The translations under genes were made by a program, and so were the position numbers. Shown here in pieces: positions 21,001 through 30,374 of a DNA stretch of 64,000 nt. Source of the stretch: Ascoidea rubescens DSM 1968 (taxonomy: Eukaryota > Ascomycota > Saccharomycetes > Ascoideales > Ascoideaceae); NCBI RefSeq assembly GCF_001661345.1, contig NW_017962916.1, positions 1,064,229-1,128,228 on the forward strand, in the 5' to 3' direction. A model generated the notes under the pieces. The model had not been told where the DNA came from. It was given only the letters and a program-made list of their open reading frames with translations, and made no database searches. How positions within the stretch are numbered: position 1 is the stretch's first letter; the number at the start of each line of letters is the position of its first letter.

Positions 21001-22776
21001 AATTTTTGCTTTTTTATTATTGGGAAATTCAAGAAGTACATTATCAAATAATTTCAAAGCTCTGGGAAAGTTTTTTGGGGCTTCATGATAAATAAAACAT
21101 GTACCAATGGTAGTTAAGAAAGCTTGTCTTGTATTAGATAACAAATGACCAATTTGCTTTTGATGCTTAACTAATAAACCAATTGCTGATTGAGAGTACT
21201 CAAAGGTTGATCTGTAATCTTTAATGTAAAGAAAATATGCAATAACGATTCGGTGTGCCAAAATTGAAGTTTTACAGTTTTCAAATGATTCAAGCAATTT
21301 TTCAAGAAGTTCTTCTGGAGTAAAACTAATATTGGAAGTCACTTGATCCAAATTTTCTTCTTTAAATTTCAATAAATTATCACCTGTACCATTTTCAGCA
21401 TTTTCAGTGTTTTCAGCGTTTTCAGTATTTTCACTAAATTTATTACTTTCTAGGGTTTCCAATTTTTTATCATTTTTATTCTCATTATTACTCAACACAT
21501 TCAAGCCATTGTCTTCTTTTAGGTTTATTATTTTTTCCAGATCATCATCATCTTCGGAATAACTTTTGTGATTTTTGGCATCTGTTTTAATTTTATTTTT
21601 TTCAATTTTTTTTTGGTTTTTAGAATTTTTATTTTTATTTTTATTTTTATTTTTATTTTTATTTTTATTTTCGTTTTGAGGATATCGTCTTTTTAAAAAT
21701 AATTCTTTATCAAATGGTGAAATATCCGAGATACCAAAATAAAACAACAACTTTGTTAAGCTATTTTGAGTAGAATCAAAAATGTGAATAAAATTCAATA
21801 TGTTATCAATATCATGAACCATATAATTGAAATCTAAATAATCCTCCCAATCAAAGTAGAGTTCCCAGGCTAGATAACAGCTTGATTTGACTAGAACTAA
21901 GTCTGAAATCAAATTTTGTATTTTATCTCTTAAATAGTTTTTGCAGAGAAGAGAAGGATCTATGGAATTAGATTGATGGGTTTTAAGTAACTTATTAAAG
22001 GGATTTTGTTGTTGAAGTTGATTTGATGGTGATTCAGGAGCATTGATGAGCATTTCATATAAATAATGCAAATTTTTAGATTCTGTTTCAGCCCTTAATT
22101 GATCATTTTTAGTGGTATTGATTAAAATTTGAAACAAGTTGGGTAAGCAAGAACTGCTATAAACAGACCACCTAATTTTAACTTCACCCTCATCTCTCAA
22201 ATCGCTTTGAGCCACTTTAAAAAATAACCGACGAGTCTCATCTTTTATCAGTTTTTGCTCTTCATTTTCAATAATATCTATCAAATTTTTCAAAGCTGCA
22301 TCCTGTTGGATTATTAAATTGTTGCAAATATCGCCAATCACAGAAGTTGGAATGATGCTGAATAAGTAGTATTTTTTAAATTCGGATGAATTGTTACCAA
22401 ACTTTTTGAAGTATAAATTTATATCCCTTGCAAATTCAACAAGATTTTCATTAGTATTAGCCAATACTTGACAATAGCCAGAGGCGATTTGGAAAAAGGA
22501 TTTGTAGTCTTGAGATTCTTTAGCAATTGAAAACAAACCTTTCCAGGCAGGCACCAAATCTGGCTGAATTTTGATGGCACATTCAAGATGGTGGGAAGCT
22601 AATTCATATTTTTGCATACTTATATTTGCCCTCGCGATCAATAGATAGGCAGTGTAGTTGGCATTGTCGAGTTTTAAAATCGATTTGGCATGATCAATTA
22701 CTCCATCAAAATCTCCAGCTTGCATACACTGCTTAGCAGCTTTCATGAGCTTGCTAACCTTAATCGGAGGAGGCAT
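18061..22776 (-). CDS. SKI3: Ski complex TPR scaffold subunit Ski3
   Basis: 1571 residues, compared with 1432 in S. cerevisiae. Ski3 is the TPR scaffold of the cytosolic Ski2-Ski3-Ski8 complex that feeds mRNA to the exosome. TPR repeats begin at the N-terminus (AAKQCMQAGDFDGVIDHAKS) and recur throughout, for example ALKLFDNVLLEFPNNKKAKIG, VHFSTALRCNETDIESLIGLG, and NNLGVLYLNCGDIDLAQKVFS. The conserved extreme C-terminus contains PNDWAVWETVN and ends PRPDLRPFF. A Lys-Asn run (about residues 373-387, from ATTTTT repeats on the + strand) followed by an acidic linker is an insertion that helps explain the extra length. The gene lies 190 bp upstream of the Gfd2-like gene on the same strand, so the two mRNA-metabolism genes are neighbours. 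Confidence 0.93.
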   Translation of the reverse strand: MPPPIKVSKLMKAAKQCMQAGDFDGVIDHAKSILKLDNANYTAYLLIARANISMQKYELASHHLECAIKIQPDLVPAWKGLFSIAKESQDYKSFFQIASGYCQVLANTNENLVEFARDINLYFKKFGNNSSEFKKYYLFSIIPTSVIGDICNNLIIQQDAALKNLIDIIENEEQKLIKDETRRLFFKVAQSDLRDEGEVKIRWSVYSSSCLPNLFQILINTTKNDQLRAETESKNLHYLYEMLINAPESPSNQLQQQNPFNKLLKTHQSNSIDPSLLCKNYLRDKIQNLISDLVLVKSSCYLAWELYFDWEDYLDFNYMVHDIDNILNFIHIFDSTQNSLTKLLFYFGISDISPFDKELFLKRRYPQNENKNKNKNKNKNKNKNSKNQKKIEKNKIKTDAKNHKSYSEDDDDLEKIINLKEDNGLNVLSNNENKNDKKLETLESNKFSENTENAENTENAENGTGDNLLKFKEENLDQVTSNISFTPEELLEKLLESFENCKTSILAHRIVIAYFLYIKDYRSTFEYSQSAIGLLVKHQKQIGHLLSNTRQAFLTTIGTCFIYHEAPKNFPRALKLFDNVLLEFPNNKKAKIGKGLILIEKKQLEQAKALFQDVLEDQGHDDTDTLLELSWCQVQLSEFEEGRRGLVKCLETLTHVDTVTNQLRAKINWRIAESYLLYLKQNYDDISDDNIKVEIVKLAHDYLIDSLRSSRNYAPSYTSLGEIYLSYYGDENKAIKCFFNAFEIDAGEIEAARYIVETFCSKSDWETAKIVCERLISSPKARPLLANLTENDDKSWPYRVLGTSCLEVQDYVNAVVHFSTALRCNETDIESLIGLGESYLKCGRIEGGVKVFNHTLKIQPDNWYAKYLLAIAQRSLKEYPSSLINLKTVIDLKPNESAIVIALYETLIESATSNVEGGFYGRSIENCLEAIDYIKRARELNFKSVKLWKAITDIIRLFLTVKEKIESIPWESIVEIIIASLKDYEKEGSGYQSTIHDNFEIFNEINQIDNIWSLDYDQLHKFVDKEIQNNDYIKVCSILSILSAKVGLISILSENKTARVLRSMGWYNLGLVELESFINLFNSSEKNGKMDNKSIRFRDSSVKCFKKAIQLESQVSDYWVGLGICLMSINPRISQHCFIKASTLASKDYNVWNNLGVLYLNCGDIDLAQKVFSKSQSLCPQESTCWLGDGLCLEFEQNFEKSNQLFKHSFVVSNGKNPASQLLFALSVINQKLHNGSIASKQDLSMASFAILRFLKFGPNSEIGLECACIIFERLKDYEVGKKLGNKLSEILENKYEKEESEKVLLQFVQVKTQLSRIYLGSGEYELSIEEAEYALDLLEETELENKDIEEVDLEELKKNAALKCILSARICIGLSNFFLDELKLGLNQFKIILEMFHSTQRLVLLLSQILYSLSTEETKDAALEELLENIEINGKSVLILLTLGAISILENDHQIMQYVKEELEHLSLEEALEDSLLHNVPKILAILKMKLYPKGDFEGTKEWQRQIMLFPNDWAVWETVNKDASLEIATGRQTQVYAGDLARLYLKNSSKKAVQRSVFLYPRPDLRPFF

Positions 22777-23064
22777 TAGGATCAGAATTATGCAGTTCCT
22801 CTCTTGTTAATGATATTGTTCTTCTCTTTGAATTGTTATTGTTTTTCTGAAGATATAATCCCAACAGAGAAAGAAATAAAATAGATGTCATGTGACCGGG
22901 ACGAGTTAAAGGAAGCCGGTTTGAGGTTTGGTGTAACTCAACACTTCCTTTTTCTGTTGAATATATATATAATAGATCAGTGTAGTCGATATACTTGCTT
23001 TTTTTCCTTTTTTTGCCAGATTACTATAATATGATTATTTTTGGCTTCTCTAAACTAGGTGATT
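22777..23064. promoter_or_regulatory. Divergent promoter of SKI3 and the Asn-rich gene
   Basis: A 288-bp divergent intergenic region. An AT-alternating TATA-like stretch at about 22960-22973 lies some 90 bp upstream of the rightward ATG. Nothing else stands out. Confidence 0.4.
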
Positions 23065-23611
23065 ATGGGTCATACTAAAACGTCTGCTTTTGCAACAGTG
23101 TCTGATTCAGGGGAGTCAGGCTCTTTTCTTTCTACTATTGTCTACTATTTAACATGCTGTTTCTATCCCACTATTAATTTAGATCATCAACTACCGGCAC
23201 ACAGTGTCTCCTTGGTTGATGTAAACCGAAAATTGAAGAAAAGGAATTCAGTGGACATGTTTTTTGATATGTTTGAGTATGAAGAAACCAACTATCAAAA
23301 AAATAATAAGAAAAGCAATAGCAATAAGAAAACTAAGATAAACGAAACATCGGATTATCATAATGAATTAGAATGCTTGCTAAACAACCTTCCTGAATAC
23401 TATAATGACATATATAACAACAATATTCAAGAGTTTTTCAAGTTCAATGTGGATGGTACATATTTAAATAACAATATTAATAATGATGACAACTACAACA
23501 CATTTCAATCTTTTTTACTTCAGCCATCGAATGATTACACTGATGAAATACCGGATTCGAATTTATTTGTGTCTTCATCAAAACTACATAGTTCGCTCTT
23601 TGATAATAATG

Positions 23612-23659
<48 letters not shown>

Positions 23660-24315
23660 GAATGGTCGGACACAATATTATTATGAAACTTTTCAGCAAA
23701 TTTTCAAGTTTTGGTAATAAAAAACCAGAAAATGTTCATCCTCATTACCAACCTTTATTGAATTATCCCAGGGAAATGGAGGAGATTGACCAAAATCATT
23801 CTTTAATCTTGAACCGCAAGAATTACAGTTCGAATGACAACAAGTATCTTGATTTTGATGACGAACATAATGAAAACGAAAATGAAAATGATGCATATAG
23901 TGTTTCACACGCTAACCAAAATAGTACTTACACTTCATCAATAAAAACGGAAACAGTTGATTTTTGGTTTTTTGAAGACAATAGTTCTTTGTACAAGCAA
24001 AATCTATACGATGCACAATTGGTCGAGGATTCCAATTTTGACAGCTTGTTAGTTCTTGACAATGAAAACACAAACATGAACAAAGATATGACTCCGAACT
24101 ATTATAGTGTTAATGATAGCCAGAGCTCTAATCTGAATCAGAACAGTTCTCAGTATAATTTTTTTGACCGCTATGGAGGCACAATGAAAGAAACGGATAA
24201 CCCAAATAAAAGCACATTTGCAACTAATAGTGTCCCTACGAACAGGAAGGATAATAACAATAGCTCGAATAGGCGCATCAATGAACACCATCTCAACCTT
24301 TCAAATGAGGTTTAA
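23065..24315 (+). CDS. Asn-rich protein with possible myristoyl/palmitoyl N-terminus, unidentified
   Basis: 416 residues from the ATG at 23065; the frame is open upstream only through GTG. The N-terminus MGHTKTS fits the G-x3-[ST] N-myristoylation rule. YYLTCCFYP, with adjacent cysteines at about residues 30-31, could be palmitoylated, a pairing known from membrane-anchored yeast proteins. A moderately conserved-looking stretch (HSVSLVDVNRKLKKRNSVDM) follows. The remainder is Asn/Asp/Ser-rich with a poly-Asn run. I see no catalytic domain and do not recognise the family. Peripheral membrane localisation is inferred only from the N-terminal signals. Confidence 0.7.
23602..23657 (+). repeat. 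AAT trinucleotide array encoding poly-Asn
   Basis: A nearly pure (AAT)n stretch, in frame as Asn codons, inside the Asn-rich gene. Confidence 0.95.
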
Positions 24316-25159
24316 TCTTTTTTTTTAAAAATTGATAATCATCACTGTATTATAACTCATTAATTTTTTTTACTCTAATTTTCACATAACATTTTCTTTT
24401 GGCTCAATTTTTACTTTTGGTTTCGGTTTTTAATAAGTTTTTTTTTGATTTTTTGTTAATAGTATTCCACTTTAGTCATCCAACTCACTATTTTTTACTC
24501 ACAGTTTATACTCTTTGATTGCAAGCAGGTGTCTGTAGGTGAAATTACAATTGGATTGAAATTGAAAAGGGACGGCGTTGCCTCCGCTTTTAGATAAATG
24601 TCGGATGATGCTGGATGTCTGTAAAGCACGTGATGCAGCCGACTGTCTTGCCCTGACCCCTGTCCCGCCTGCAACGGCGCTGATCGTGTTGCAGACAGTC
24701 ACGTGCTGAATAACGTCACTCCACTGCACGCTTTGTCCGCACCAGTTCCTTTCAGCACGTGTATTAGCTCATCTGCCGAGCCCCGGGCGGTGGGTCAGCG
24801 GATTTGAGGCCGGTGAGCGAGGCCGAAGAGCTGGAGCCCCGCAGAGCGCGCAGAGACCGGCTCGGAACAATTTTGGGTTGGGCTTGGGTTTTCTTTTTGC
24901 GTTGCTTTTCGTTCTGGGATCGTTTATGAGTCGTGGGTCGAGAATGCGATGGAAGTGCATCTCGTTGATCCAACGAAGGAAGTGCACCTTCCTCTGTTGT
25001 CCATCTCCAACTATTTAACCTCTCTTTTTCTCTCCATGTCACAACTCTCCACAAGCCTACTCTCTTATCATCATTTGTTTTCTCTTAGCTTACACACTTT
25101 TTTTCCTTCGCCATTGTGCTCTTGGTTTGTTTGCTTTTCTGCTCTTCTATAGTCGTCTC
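24316..25159. other. Intergenic region, CAB1 promoter, with a GC-rich patch
   Basis: 844 bp. The first 170 bp are T-rich 3' flank. From about 24560 to 24870 the base composition becomes strikingly GC-rich for this window (for example CCCCGGGCGG near 24781). Three E-boxes and an ACGTCA (ATF/CREB-like) core at about 24713-24718 lie in or beside it. No gene is seen. Confidence 0.6.
24627..24761 (+). promoter_or_regulatory. Three CACGTG E-boxes upstream of CAB1
   Basis: CACGTG occurs at 24627-24632, 24700-24705 and 24756-24761, about 400-530 bp upstream of the CAB1 ATG. The flanks (AGCACGTGAT, GTCACGTGCT, AGCACGTGTA) look more like Cbf1-type or Ino2/Ino4-type bHLH sites than the GGG-flanked Pho4 site. 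CoA synthesis supplies lipid metabolism, so Ino2/4 or Cbf1 control is plausible but unproven. Confidence 0.55.
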
Positions 25160-26836
25160 ATGTCCTCTCAAATCGACTCGTTCAACACTCTGGGCGCTTA
25201 TATTTTGGACGACCAATACAATATACCCAACTATTTCACTCTTACAAATGGGGTCAAGAACAACATTATCGACCTCAAACACACCGGCAGAATTCACAAA
25301 TCAAAAGATATAGTCTTGCCAAACCAACTCAACAAGATAAACCACATAGCTGTTGATATTGGGGGTTCTTTGGCAAAAATTGTCTACTACAATCATAAAA
25401 AGAAGACCATCAAATTCTACAAAATCGAATCTTCTCTAATTCCATCTTTTTTCTTCTTTCTCAAAAAATTAATATCTTCTCTTGAAAATGACGTTTCTTT
25501 TGAATCCAACTATAACATCAATAACAGCCAAAACATCTCAAATCCTAATCAACAGTTTAAAAACAACTCCATAAATATTGCAGCCACTGGTGGTGGTGCT
25601 GTTAAATTTGAAAAATTAATGTCCCAAGAATTGCTTTTATCAAACTATGATGATCCTCTTTCTGCCAGATCTCATAACAAATCTCATAACAAATCTCCAT
25701 ACTTGAGAGCCTTTGATGAAATGGAATGTCTCATAGTCGGTTTAAATTTTTTAATAAACAATATTCCCGATGAAATTTTCATATACGATGAATCCTTGAA
25801 AGATATATCCGATTACGATCTAAAAAGAATTCGCTTTATTAAATTCCACGAATTACTATCCTCAAAATCCTCATTATCTTTGAATTCTCCACTAGACTCC
25901 TCAATAGATTCTTCCTCTTCTCTTCACTCAATATATCCCTACCTATTGGTTAATATAGGCTCAGGTGTTTCCATGATAAAAGTCACTGGTCCAAAATCCT
26001 TTGAAAGAATCGGTGGTTCTTCCATCGGCGGCGGAACTTTATGGGGCCTATTGTCTTTATTAACAAACGCAAAGTCCTACGATGATATGCTACATATGGC
26101 CTTAAATGGTGATAACGCAGGTGTTGACATGTTGGTTGGCGATATCTATGGCACTGATTACAATAAAATTGGCTTGAAATCAACAACAATCGCTTCAACT
26201 TTTGGAAAAGTTTTCAAAAAAATAACTGGCCAAGTTAATGGCGGCTACGATAATAACGATGAAAGCGTCTTTGACAGCGAATTTGACTCAAAAGAATCCT
26301 TATCTGTAAATAGCACTTCTTATGATGATGATTACTTCAATGAATTTGATGATCTGACCACAGAAAATAACCACAACAATCATAACGACAACGACAACGA
26401 CAACGACAACGACTTCGATAACGATTATGACAATGATAACGACTCCATTTCAAGCTCTATTTCAATGTTCGATCCACACCCTCTTCTATCTGACAAATCA
26501 AAATCCTCCAACCCAACAAATATTTACGAAAGCGATAAAATTTATCCCTCTCTATCCCAGTTCAATAGACTTTCCCAATTCAAACAAGAGGATATATCCA
26601 GATCTCTACTATACGCCATTTCCAACAACATTGGTCAAATATCCTACCTACACGCTGAAAAACACAATCTAAAAAAAATATTCTTTGCTGGCAGCTTCAT
26701 ACGAAACCATATAATAACTATCAGAACTCTCAGCTACGCCATAAACTTTTGGTCGAATGGCAATAAAAGAGCCTATTTCTTAAGACATGAAAGCTATTTA
26801 GGCAGTCTTGGTGCCTTTTTAAGTCAATATGACTAA
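25160..26836 (+). CDS. CAB1: Pantothenate kinase (CoA biosynthesis, first step)
   Basis: 558 residues from the ATG at 25160; the frame runs further upstream only through TTG. The enzyme phosphorylates pantothenate. Type II (eukaryotic) PanK features: the phosphate-binding HIAVDIGGSLAKIVYY (about residues 63-78), AATGGGAVKFE, the catalytic-region stretch DEMECLIVGLNFL, NIGSGVSMIKV, and ERIGGSSIGGGTLWGLLSLL. The C-terminus holds FFAGSFIRNH and RHESYLGSLGAFL. It is about 190 residues longer than S. cerevisiae Cab1 because of low-complexity insertions, including a Ser-rich one (about 237-255) and an Asn/Asp-rich one (about 363-475, with an (AACGAC)n array). The core is intact, so activity is expected. 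Confidence 0.95.
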   Translation: MSSQIDSFNTLGAYILDDQYNIPNYFTLTNGVKNNIIDLKHTGRIHKSKDIVLPNQLNKINHIAVDIGGSLAKIVYYNHKKKTIKFYKIESSLIPSFFFFLKKLISSLENDVSFESNYNINNSQNISNPNQQFKNNSINIAATGGGAVKFEKLMSQELLLSNYDDPLSARSHNKSHNKSPYLRAFDEMECLIVGLNFLINNIPDEIFIYDESLKDISDYDLKRIRFIKFHELLSSKSSLSLNSPLDSSIDSSSSLHSIYPYLLVNIGSGVSMIKVTGPKSFERIGGSSIGGGTLWGLLSLLTNAKSYDDMLHMALNGDNAGVDMLVGDIYGTDYNKIGLKSTTIASTFGKVFKKITGQVNGGYDNNDESVFDSEFDSKESLSVNSTSYDDDYFNEFDDLTTENNHNNHNDNDNDNDNDFDNDYDNDNDSISSSISMFDPHPLLSDKSKSSNPTNIYESDKIYPSLSQFNRLSQFKQEDISRSLLYAISNNIGQISYLHAEKHNLKKIFFAGSFIRNHIITIRTLSYAINFWSNGNKRAYFLRHESYLGSLGAFLSQYD

Positions 26837-27230
26837 ACCCACTCATTCATCCATGCATCTGCTTGTTAATTATCTTTAAATATCTCTGTTTTGCTTGTTT
26901 AATTGCTATCTAGACTCATTCCATTACCATTACCATTACCATTTTTCTTTTTCTTTTTTTTTTTAATAGCTGGACAATAAATAACTTTCCAATATAGACC
27001 AAAGCCAAAGACAGAAAAAGACTCTGTGTTCCGTCCCACTGGTTTTAGAACCAGAAAAGGAGCACCTCCACGCTTGGAGAAGGATAACTGTGTGCAAATC
27101 CTTCCTTTTGCTGTGTTTTGCAAACCCACACTGGATCATTATCTTCTTCTGTACCGAAACATTCCACTGCCCACCACGCCCATCTGAACCATCTTCTCGT
27201 TCCAATCAAAATACCATCCCCTGGTTGATC
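26837..27230. other. Intergenic CAB1-EIS1
   Basis: 394 bp containing the EIS1 promoter and a short CCATTA repeat tract. The frame of EIS1 is open upstream through 27090, but without an ATG before 27231. Confidence 0.5.
26921..26943 (+). repeat. Short CCATTA hexamer array
   Basis: Three or four CCATTA units, noncoding. This is the complement register of the GGTAAT units that encode Asn-Gly in the secreted protein at 57.7-58.1 kb. Confidence 0.7.
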
Positions 27231-28832
27231 ATGTCTGATCCTTCTTTAGCCTCCTCAGAAAAAATCCAAAAAATCCACCAAAACCCAACATCCCAACCAC
27301 CAATCCGCCATACACATTTCAAAAAACAATCTCATATAAACCAAAGTTTACCCAGTAGTGGCATTCCCTCAATTGATGGTTCATCTATTGCAACTTCTTC
27401 TACCTCAAGATTAAGCAGGCCTCTTCTTGGTAATCGCAGTAGTTCACCATCACACACTACTGCTGCTGCTAAGTCTACTAATTCTCCTGAGCCCAAAAAC
27501 AACATTTCTACTCTTGCACAAAATCATAAAAACCCTGTTTCACCAGCTCCCAAAATAAATTCAATTTTCTACACCAAAAGCAGTCTTGACTTTAATTTCA
27601 GTTTTAATAATATTCCCAATCCCCCTCCACCAAAAACCACCTTGAAAAAATCAAATTCCATAACTACATCTTCTTTTTATCTTCGAAATGTTAAAACCAA
27701 AAATAAATATTCTCATTATAAAAGTCGTTCTTCACTGTCTATAGTCTATACTCCTGATAGTAATGCTCTATCCGCTGCTCAGTCAATTGCAAGCTCTCAG
27801 AGTCATCATCCAAAGACACCCAACAACCCCAAAGACAAACGTTCTTCGAATCCACTACAAAGAGTTAATATGAATATTGAAACTAAAAAATTATTAGAAA
27901 GAACGAATAAATATTCATTTTTATCAACCAATAAAAACACACTTGCATCTTCAAATACCAAAAACTTTGAGTTTTCTTCTAAAAATCAAAAACCACCATC
28001 AACTGCGCCTATCGAATATGCCTTTACTGGTGCGTGTGCAGCTTCAAAAAATGTAAAAGATTTGAATAAATATGACCGAAACCAGAATTATGATTTATCA
28101 AAATATGATACCAAGATACTAGATCAGGCTAAAATCTTAGCAGATAACACCATCAAAAACATTGAAAGCTCCAAAATAAACTTGTTTGGCAACAGTAAAC
28201 TTAATTCCCACGCTATACTGGTCGCACAAGAAAATGCAAGATTACGGAATATCAACAGTAATTCTGGAACAATTGATGTTGGTGGAGGGTTGTTGGTTTC
28301 TGTTGATGATATAAACGATGTTGCTAGAAGAAACGTCAATCCTGTTTTGCAAGAAATAAATAGAAAAGCAGACGAGCAAAGGAGACTGGATTTAAAGATC
28401 ATCGAAGAAGAAAGATTAAAAAAACAGGAAAAAGAAAGATACAAAAAAGAACAAACTGAAAGAGAGCACAACCAAAGAAGGCAGGAATCACTTTTAAAGC
28501 TGGAAAGGAAAAAACAAATTCAAAATCAAAAAGAAGAAGATAAATCCAAAATCACTAATTTATATGAGACCAAAGCTGCTGAACTCTCAAGACAACATGC
28601 TATATTATTCAACTTGCAAAAGAAAGAAGAAGATTTATTAAAACGATTAAAAGAAGAAAAAGAAATAACTCTAAAAGGCTATGAGACAGTTGAAAGTGAA
28701 CTAAAAATGCAAAAACAAATAGAGTTACTAGAATTCAAGAACAGTCTTGATTTTAAGAAATCAAGTTTTTCTACACTCACTGGTTCGCCTGATCCCAAAG
28801 GAAATGTTGGAGTGTTTATTGAAGATTGGTAA
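27231..28832 (+). CDS. EIS1: Eisosome protein Eis1-like
   Basis: 533 residues from the ATG at 27231. The N-terminal half is Ser/Asn/Pro-rich and disordered. The second half carries the Eis1-family core (DUF3812 type): ILDQAKILADNTIKN, LNSHAILVAQENARLRN, the diagnostic TIDVGGGLLVSVDDINDVA, and ARRNVNPVLQEINRKADEQR, leading into a long charged coiled coil rich in Glu, Lys and Arg. Eis1 is a component of eisosomes, the Pil1-based plasma-membrane furrows. S. cerevisiae Eis1 is longer (843 residues). The assignment rests on the GGGL...I..A...V.PVL.EIN pattern as I remember it from the family. Confidence 0.78.
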   Translation: MSDPSLASSEKIQKIHQNPTSQPPIRHTHFKKQSHINQSLPSSGIPSIDGSSIATSSTSRLSRPLLGNRSSSPSHTTAAAKSTNSPEPKNNISTLAQNHKNPVSPAPKINSIFYTKSSLDFNFSFNNIPNPPPPKTTLKKSNSITTSSFYLRNVKTKNKYSHYKSRSSLSIVYTPDSNALSAAQSIASSQSHHPKTPNNPKDKRSSNPLQRVNMNIETKKLLERTNKYSFLSTNKNTLASSNTKNFEFSSKNQKPPSTAPIEYAFTGACAASKNVKDLNKYDRNQNYDLSKYDTKILDQAKILADNTIKNIESSKINLFGNSKLNSHAILVAQENARLRNINSNSGTIDVGGGLLVSVDDINDVARRNVNPVLQEINRKADEQRRLDLKIIEEERLKKQEKERYKKEQTEREHNQRRQESLLKLERKKQIQNQKEEDKSKITNLYETKAAELSRQHAILFNLQKKEEDLLKRLKEEKEITLKGYETVESELKMQKQIELLEFKNSLDFKKSSFSTLTGSPDPKGNVGVFIEDW

Positions 28833-28882
28833 TGCAGTGTTTTTAATTATATAATTTTTATTTTTATTTTTATTTTTATTTT

Positions 28883-28969
28883 TTTCTTTTTCCCTCTTCA
28901 AGTATATTTTTTTCTTTTTCCCTCTTCAAGCATATTTTTTTCTTTTTCCCTCTTCAAGCATATTTTTTT
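28883..28969 (+). repeat. 28-bp tandem repeat, three copies
   Basis: Three copies share CCCTCTTCAAG at 28892, 28920 and 28948 within a T-rich unit; the copies differ at one T/C position (AAGTAT versus AAGCAT). Confidence 0.9.
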
Positions 28970-29073
28970 CTGTTGTATATCTTGATTCTAAAATCTTATT
29001 TTCTGGTTGATGGAGTTTTAATTTTTTGCAAAAATATATGTATTTTCACAATAATTTTTGATGCACATTATGA

Positions 29074-29076
<3 letters not shown>

Positions 29077-29106
<30 letters not shown>
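29077..29106 (+). repeat. TA dinucleotide microsatellite
   Basis: About 15 uninterrupted TA units in the convergent 3' region. Confidence 0.95.
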
Positions 29107-29111
<5 letters not shown>

Positions 29112-29243
29112 GTAAAAATAAATTAAGGCAAATAAAAAAAGTAAAACATATAAAAAACAGATGTAATTAGAAAATCCAAGTACGATTCTAATTCAATTGG
29201 GTTTAAAGAGGGCTTCAAATTAATTTTCAAAACCAAATAGTAT

Positions 29244-30374
29244 TTAAATTTTGTCTACAACATTAATAACATATTTTTCACCAGAATTTTTTCCATTCTG
29301 AATATCATCCAAAAGTTCTGAAACTTTATTCAAACCTCCAGGTACTAAAGTGACTGGAATATGTTTAATGGTTCCGTCGATGACATAGGGCTGGATATAC
29401 TTGACAAAAGAAATCAAAAACTCTCTGATTTCTGGCCTCGCAGGAAGTTTAGCAATTCCCATATCAACATCATAACCACCAGCCCAATAAAGGAAAGTAA
29501 TAGTGAATTTTACATTTGATTTTCTTTCATTTTCTGGAACATCATTTTCATTAAGGAAAGTCAATTCAATTATATGGACAGGCAAAGTATCAGAGGCTAT
29601 AGCATTGCATTGAACAACGGTTTGATGGTTAGCCACACCATCAATGATGTAAGCTAGCTTATTATTAGTGTAGGATTTAATGTTTTGAATGACGTTTTCG
29701 TCATTATAATCAAATAATTTATCAGCACCCAAAGACTTTAAATGAGATTCGTGTTTTGATGAAGCTACCACAATAATTTCGGAAAAGACGTTAAAAATTT
29801 TAGCCAATTGAATAGCACACTGACCAAAAGAGGTTGCACCACCCCAAATTAATAAAGGTGAATTGACTTTTTCAGTTGGGATCTTGCGGAACATTTCAAA
29901 GCCTATAGCCAAACCAGCAGTTAACAAGCCGACATTGATGGAAGAAGCACCTTCAAAGGTTGTAATTGGACCACCAGGAACATTTTCTCCATTTAATTTC
30001 AAACCTTTGGGGTGTTTGAAAGTCAAATTAGAATCCAATACAGCATATTCTGCAAAGGCACCATTGTTTGGAAAAGCCCTTGAACATCCATGGACCATTG
30101 AGAAGACGTGGTCGCCGACTTTGAAGGAACTATTCTGAGCAACTTCCGAACCAACTTCGACAACTATACCGGAAAGATCGCAACCAATGACTGAGTTGAT
30201 TCCAGCCATTTTGTAGGCAACATGCTTCCAGTCAGTTGGATTTCCAGCAGCAGATACAACTTTGACAAGAATTTGGCTAGGACCCAATTTTCTGACAACT
30301 GGCAACGATTTAATGGAGCATTTGAAGTTGTCATCACAAACAGCAGCTAGTTTTGTTTCTGGAATAGTAGACAT
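29244..30374 (-). CDS. NADPH-dependent MDR-family oxidoreductase, YNL134C-like
   Basis: 376 residues from the ATG at 30374, the same length as S. cerevisiae YNL134C, which it closely resembles. It is a zinc-free medium-chain dehydrogenase/quinone-oxidoreductase fold, probably reducing aldehydes or enones. Visible: VKVVSAAGNPTDWKHVAYK, IGCDLSGIVVEVGSEV, HGCSRAFPNNGAFAEYAVLD, the nucleotide-binding LLIWGGATSFGQCAIQLAK, VVASSKHESHLKSLGADKLF, and near the end IQNGKNSGEKYVINV. The ATG chosen gives the family start MSTIPETKLAAV. The exact substrate is unknown. It is divergent from GCN5, with 755 bp between. Confidence 0.9.
   Translation of the reverse strand: MSTIPETKLAAVCDDNFKCSIKSLPVVRKLGPSQILVKVVSAAGNPTDWKHVAYKMAGINSVIGCDLSGIVVEVGSEVAQNSSFKVGDHVFSMVHGCSRAFPNNGAFAEYAVLDSNLTFKHPKGLKLNGENVPGGPITTFEGASSINVGLLTAGLAIGFEMFRKIPTEKVNSPLLIWGGATSFGQCAIQLAKIFNVFSEIIVVASSKHESHLKSLGADKLFDYNDENVIQNIKSYTNNKLAYIIDGVANHQTVVQCNAIASDTLPVHIIELTFLNENDVPENERKSNVKFTITFLYWAGGYDVDMGIAKLPARPEIREFLISFVKYIQPYVIDGTIKHIPVTLVPGGLNKVSELLDDIQNGKNSGEKYVINVVDKI

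Larger units (their letters stand above)
28833..29243. other. Convergent intergenic region with simple repeats
   Basis: It lies between the 3' ends of EIS1 and the YNL134C-like gene. It contains TTTTTA runs, a 28-bp tandem repeat and a TA microsatellite; no gene. Confidence 0.6.
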
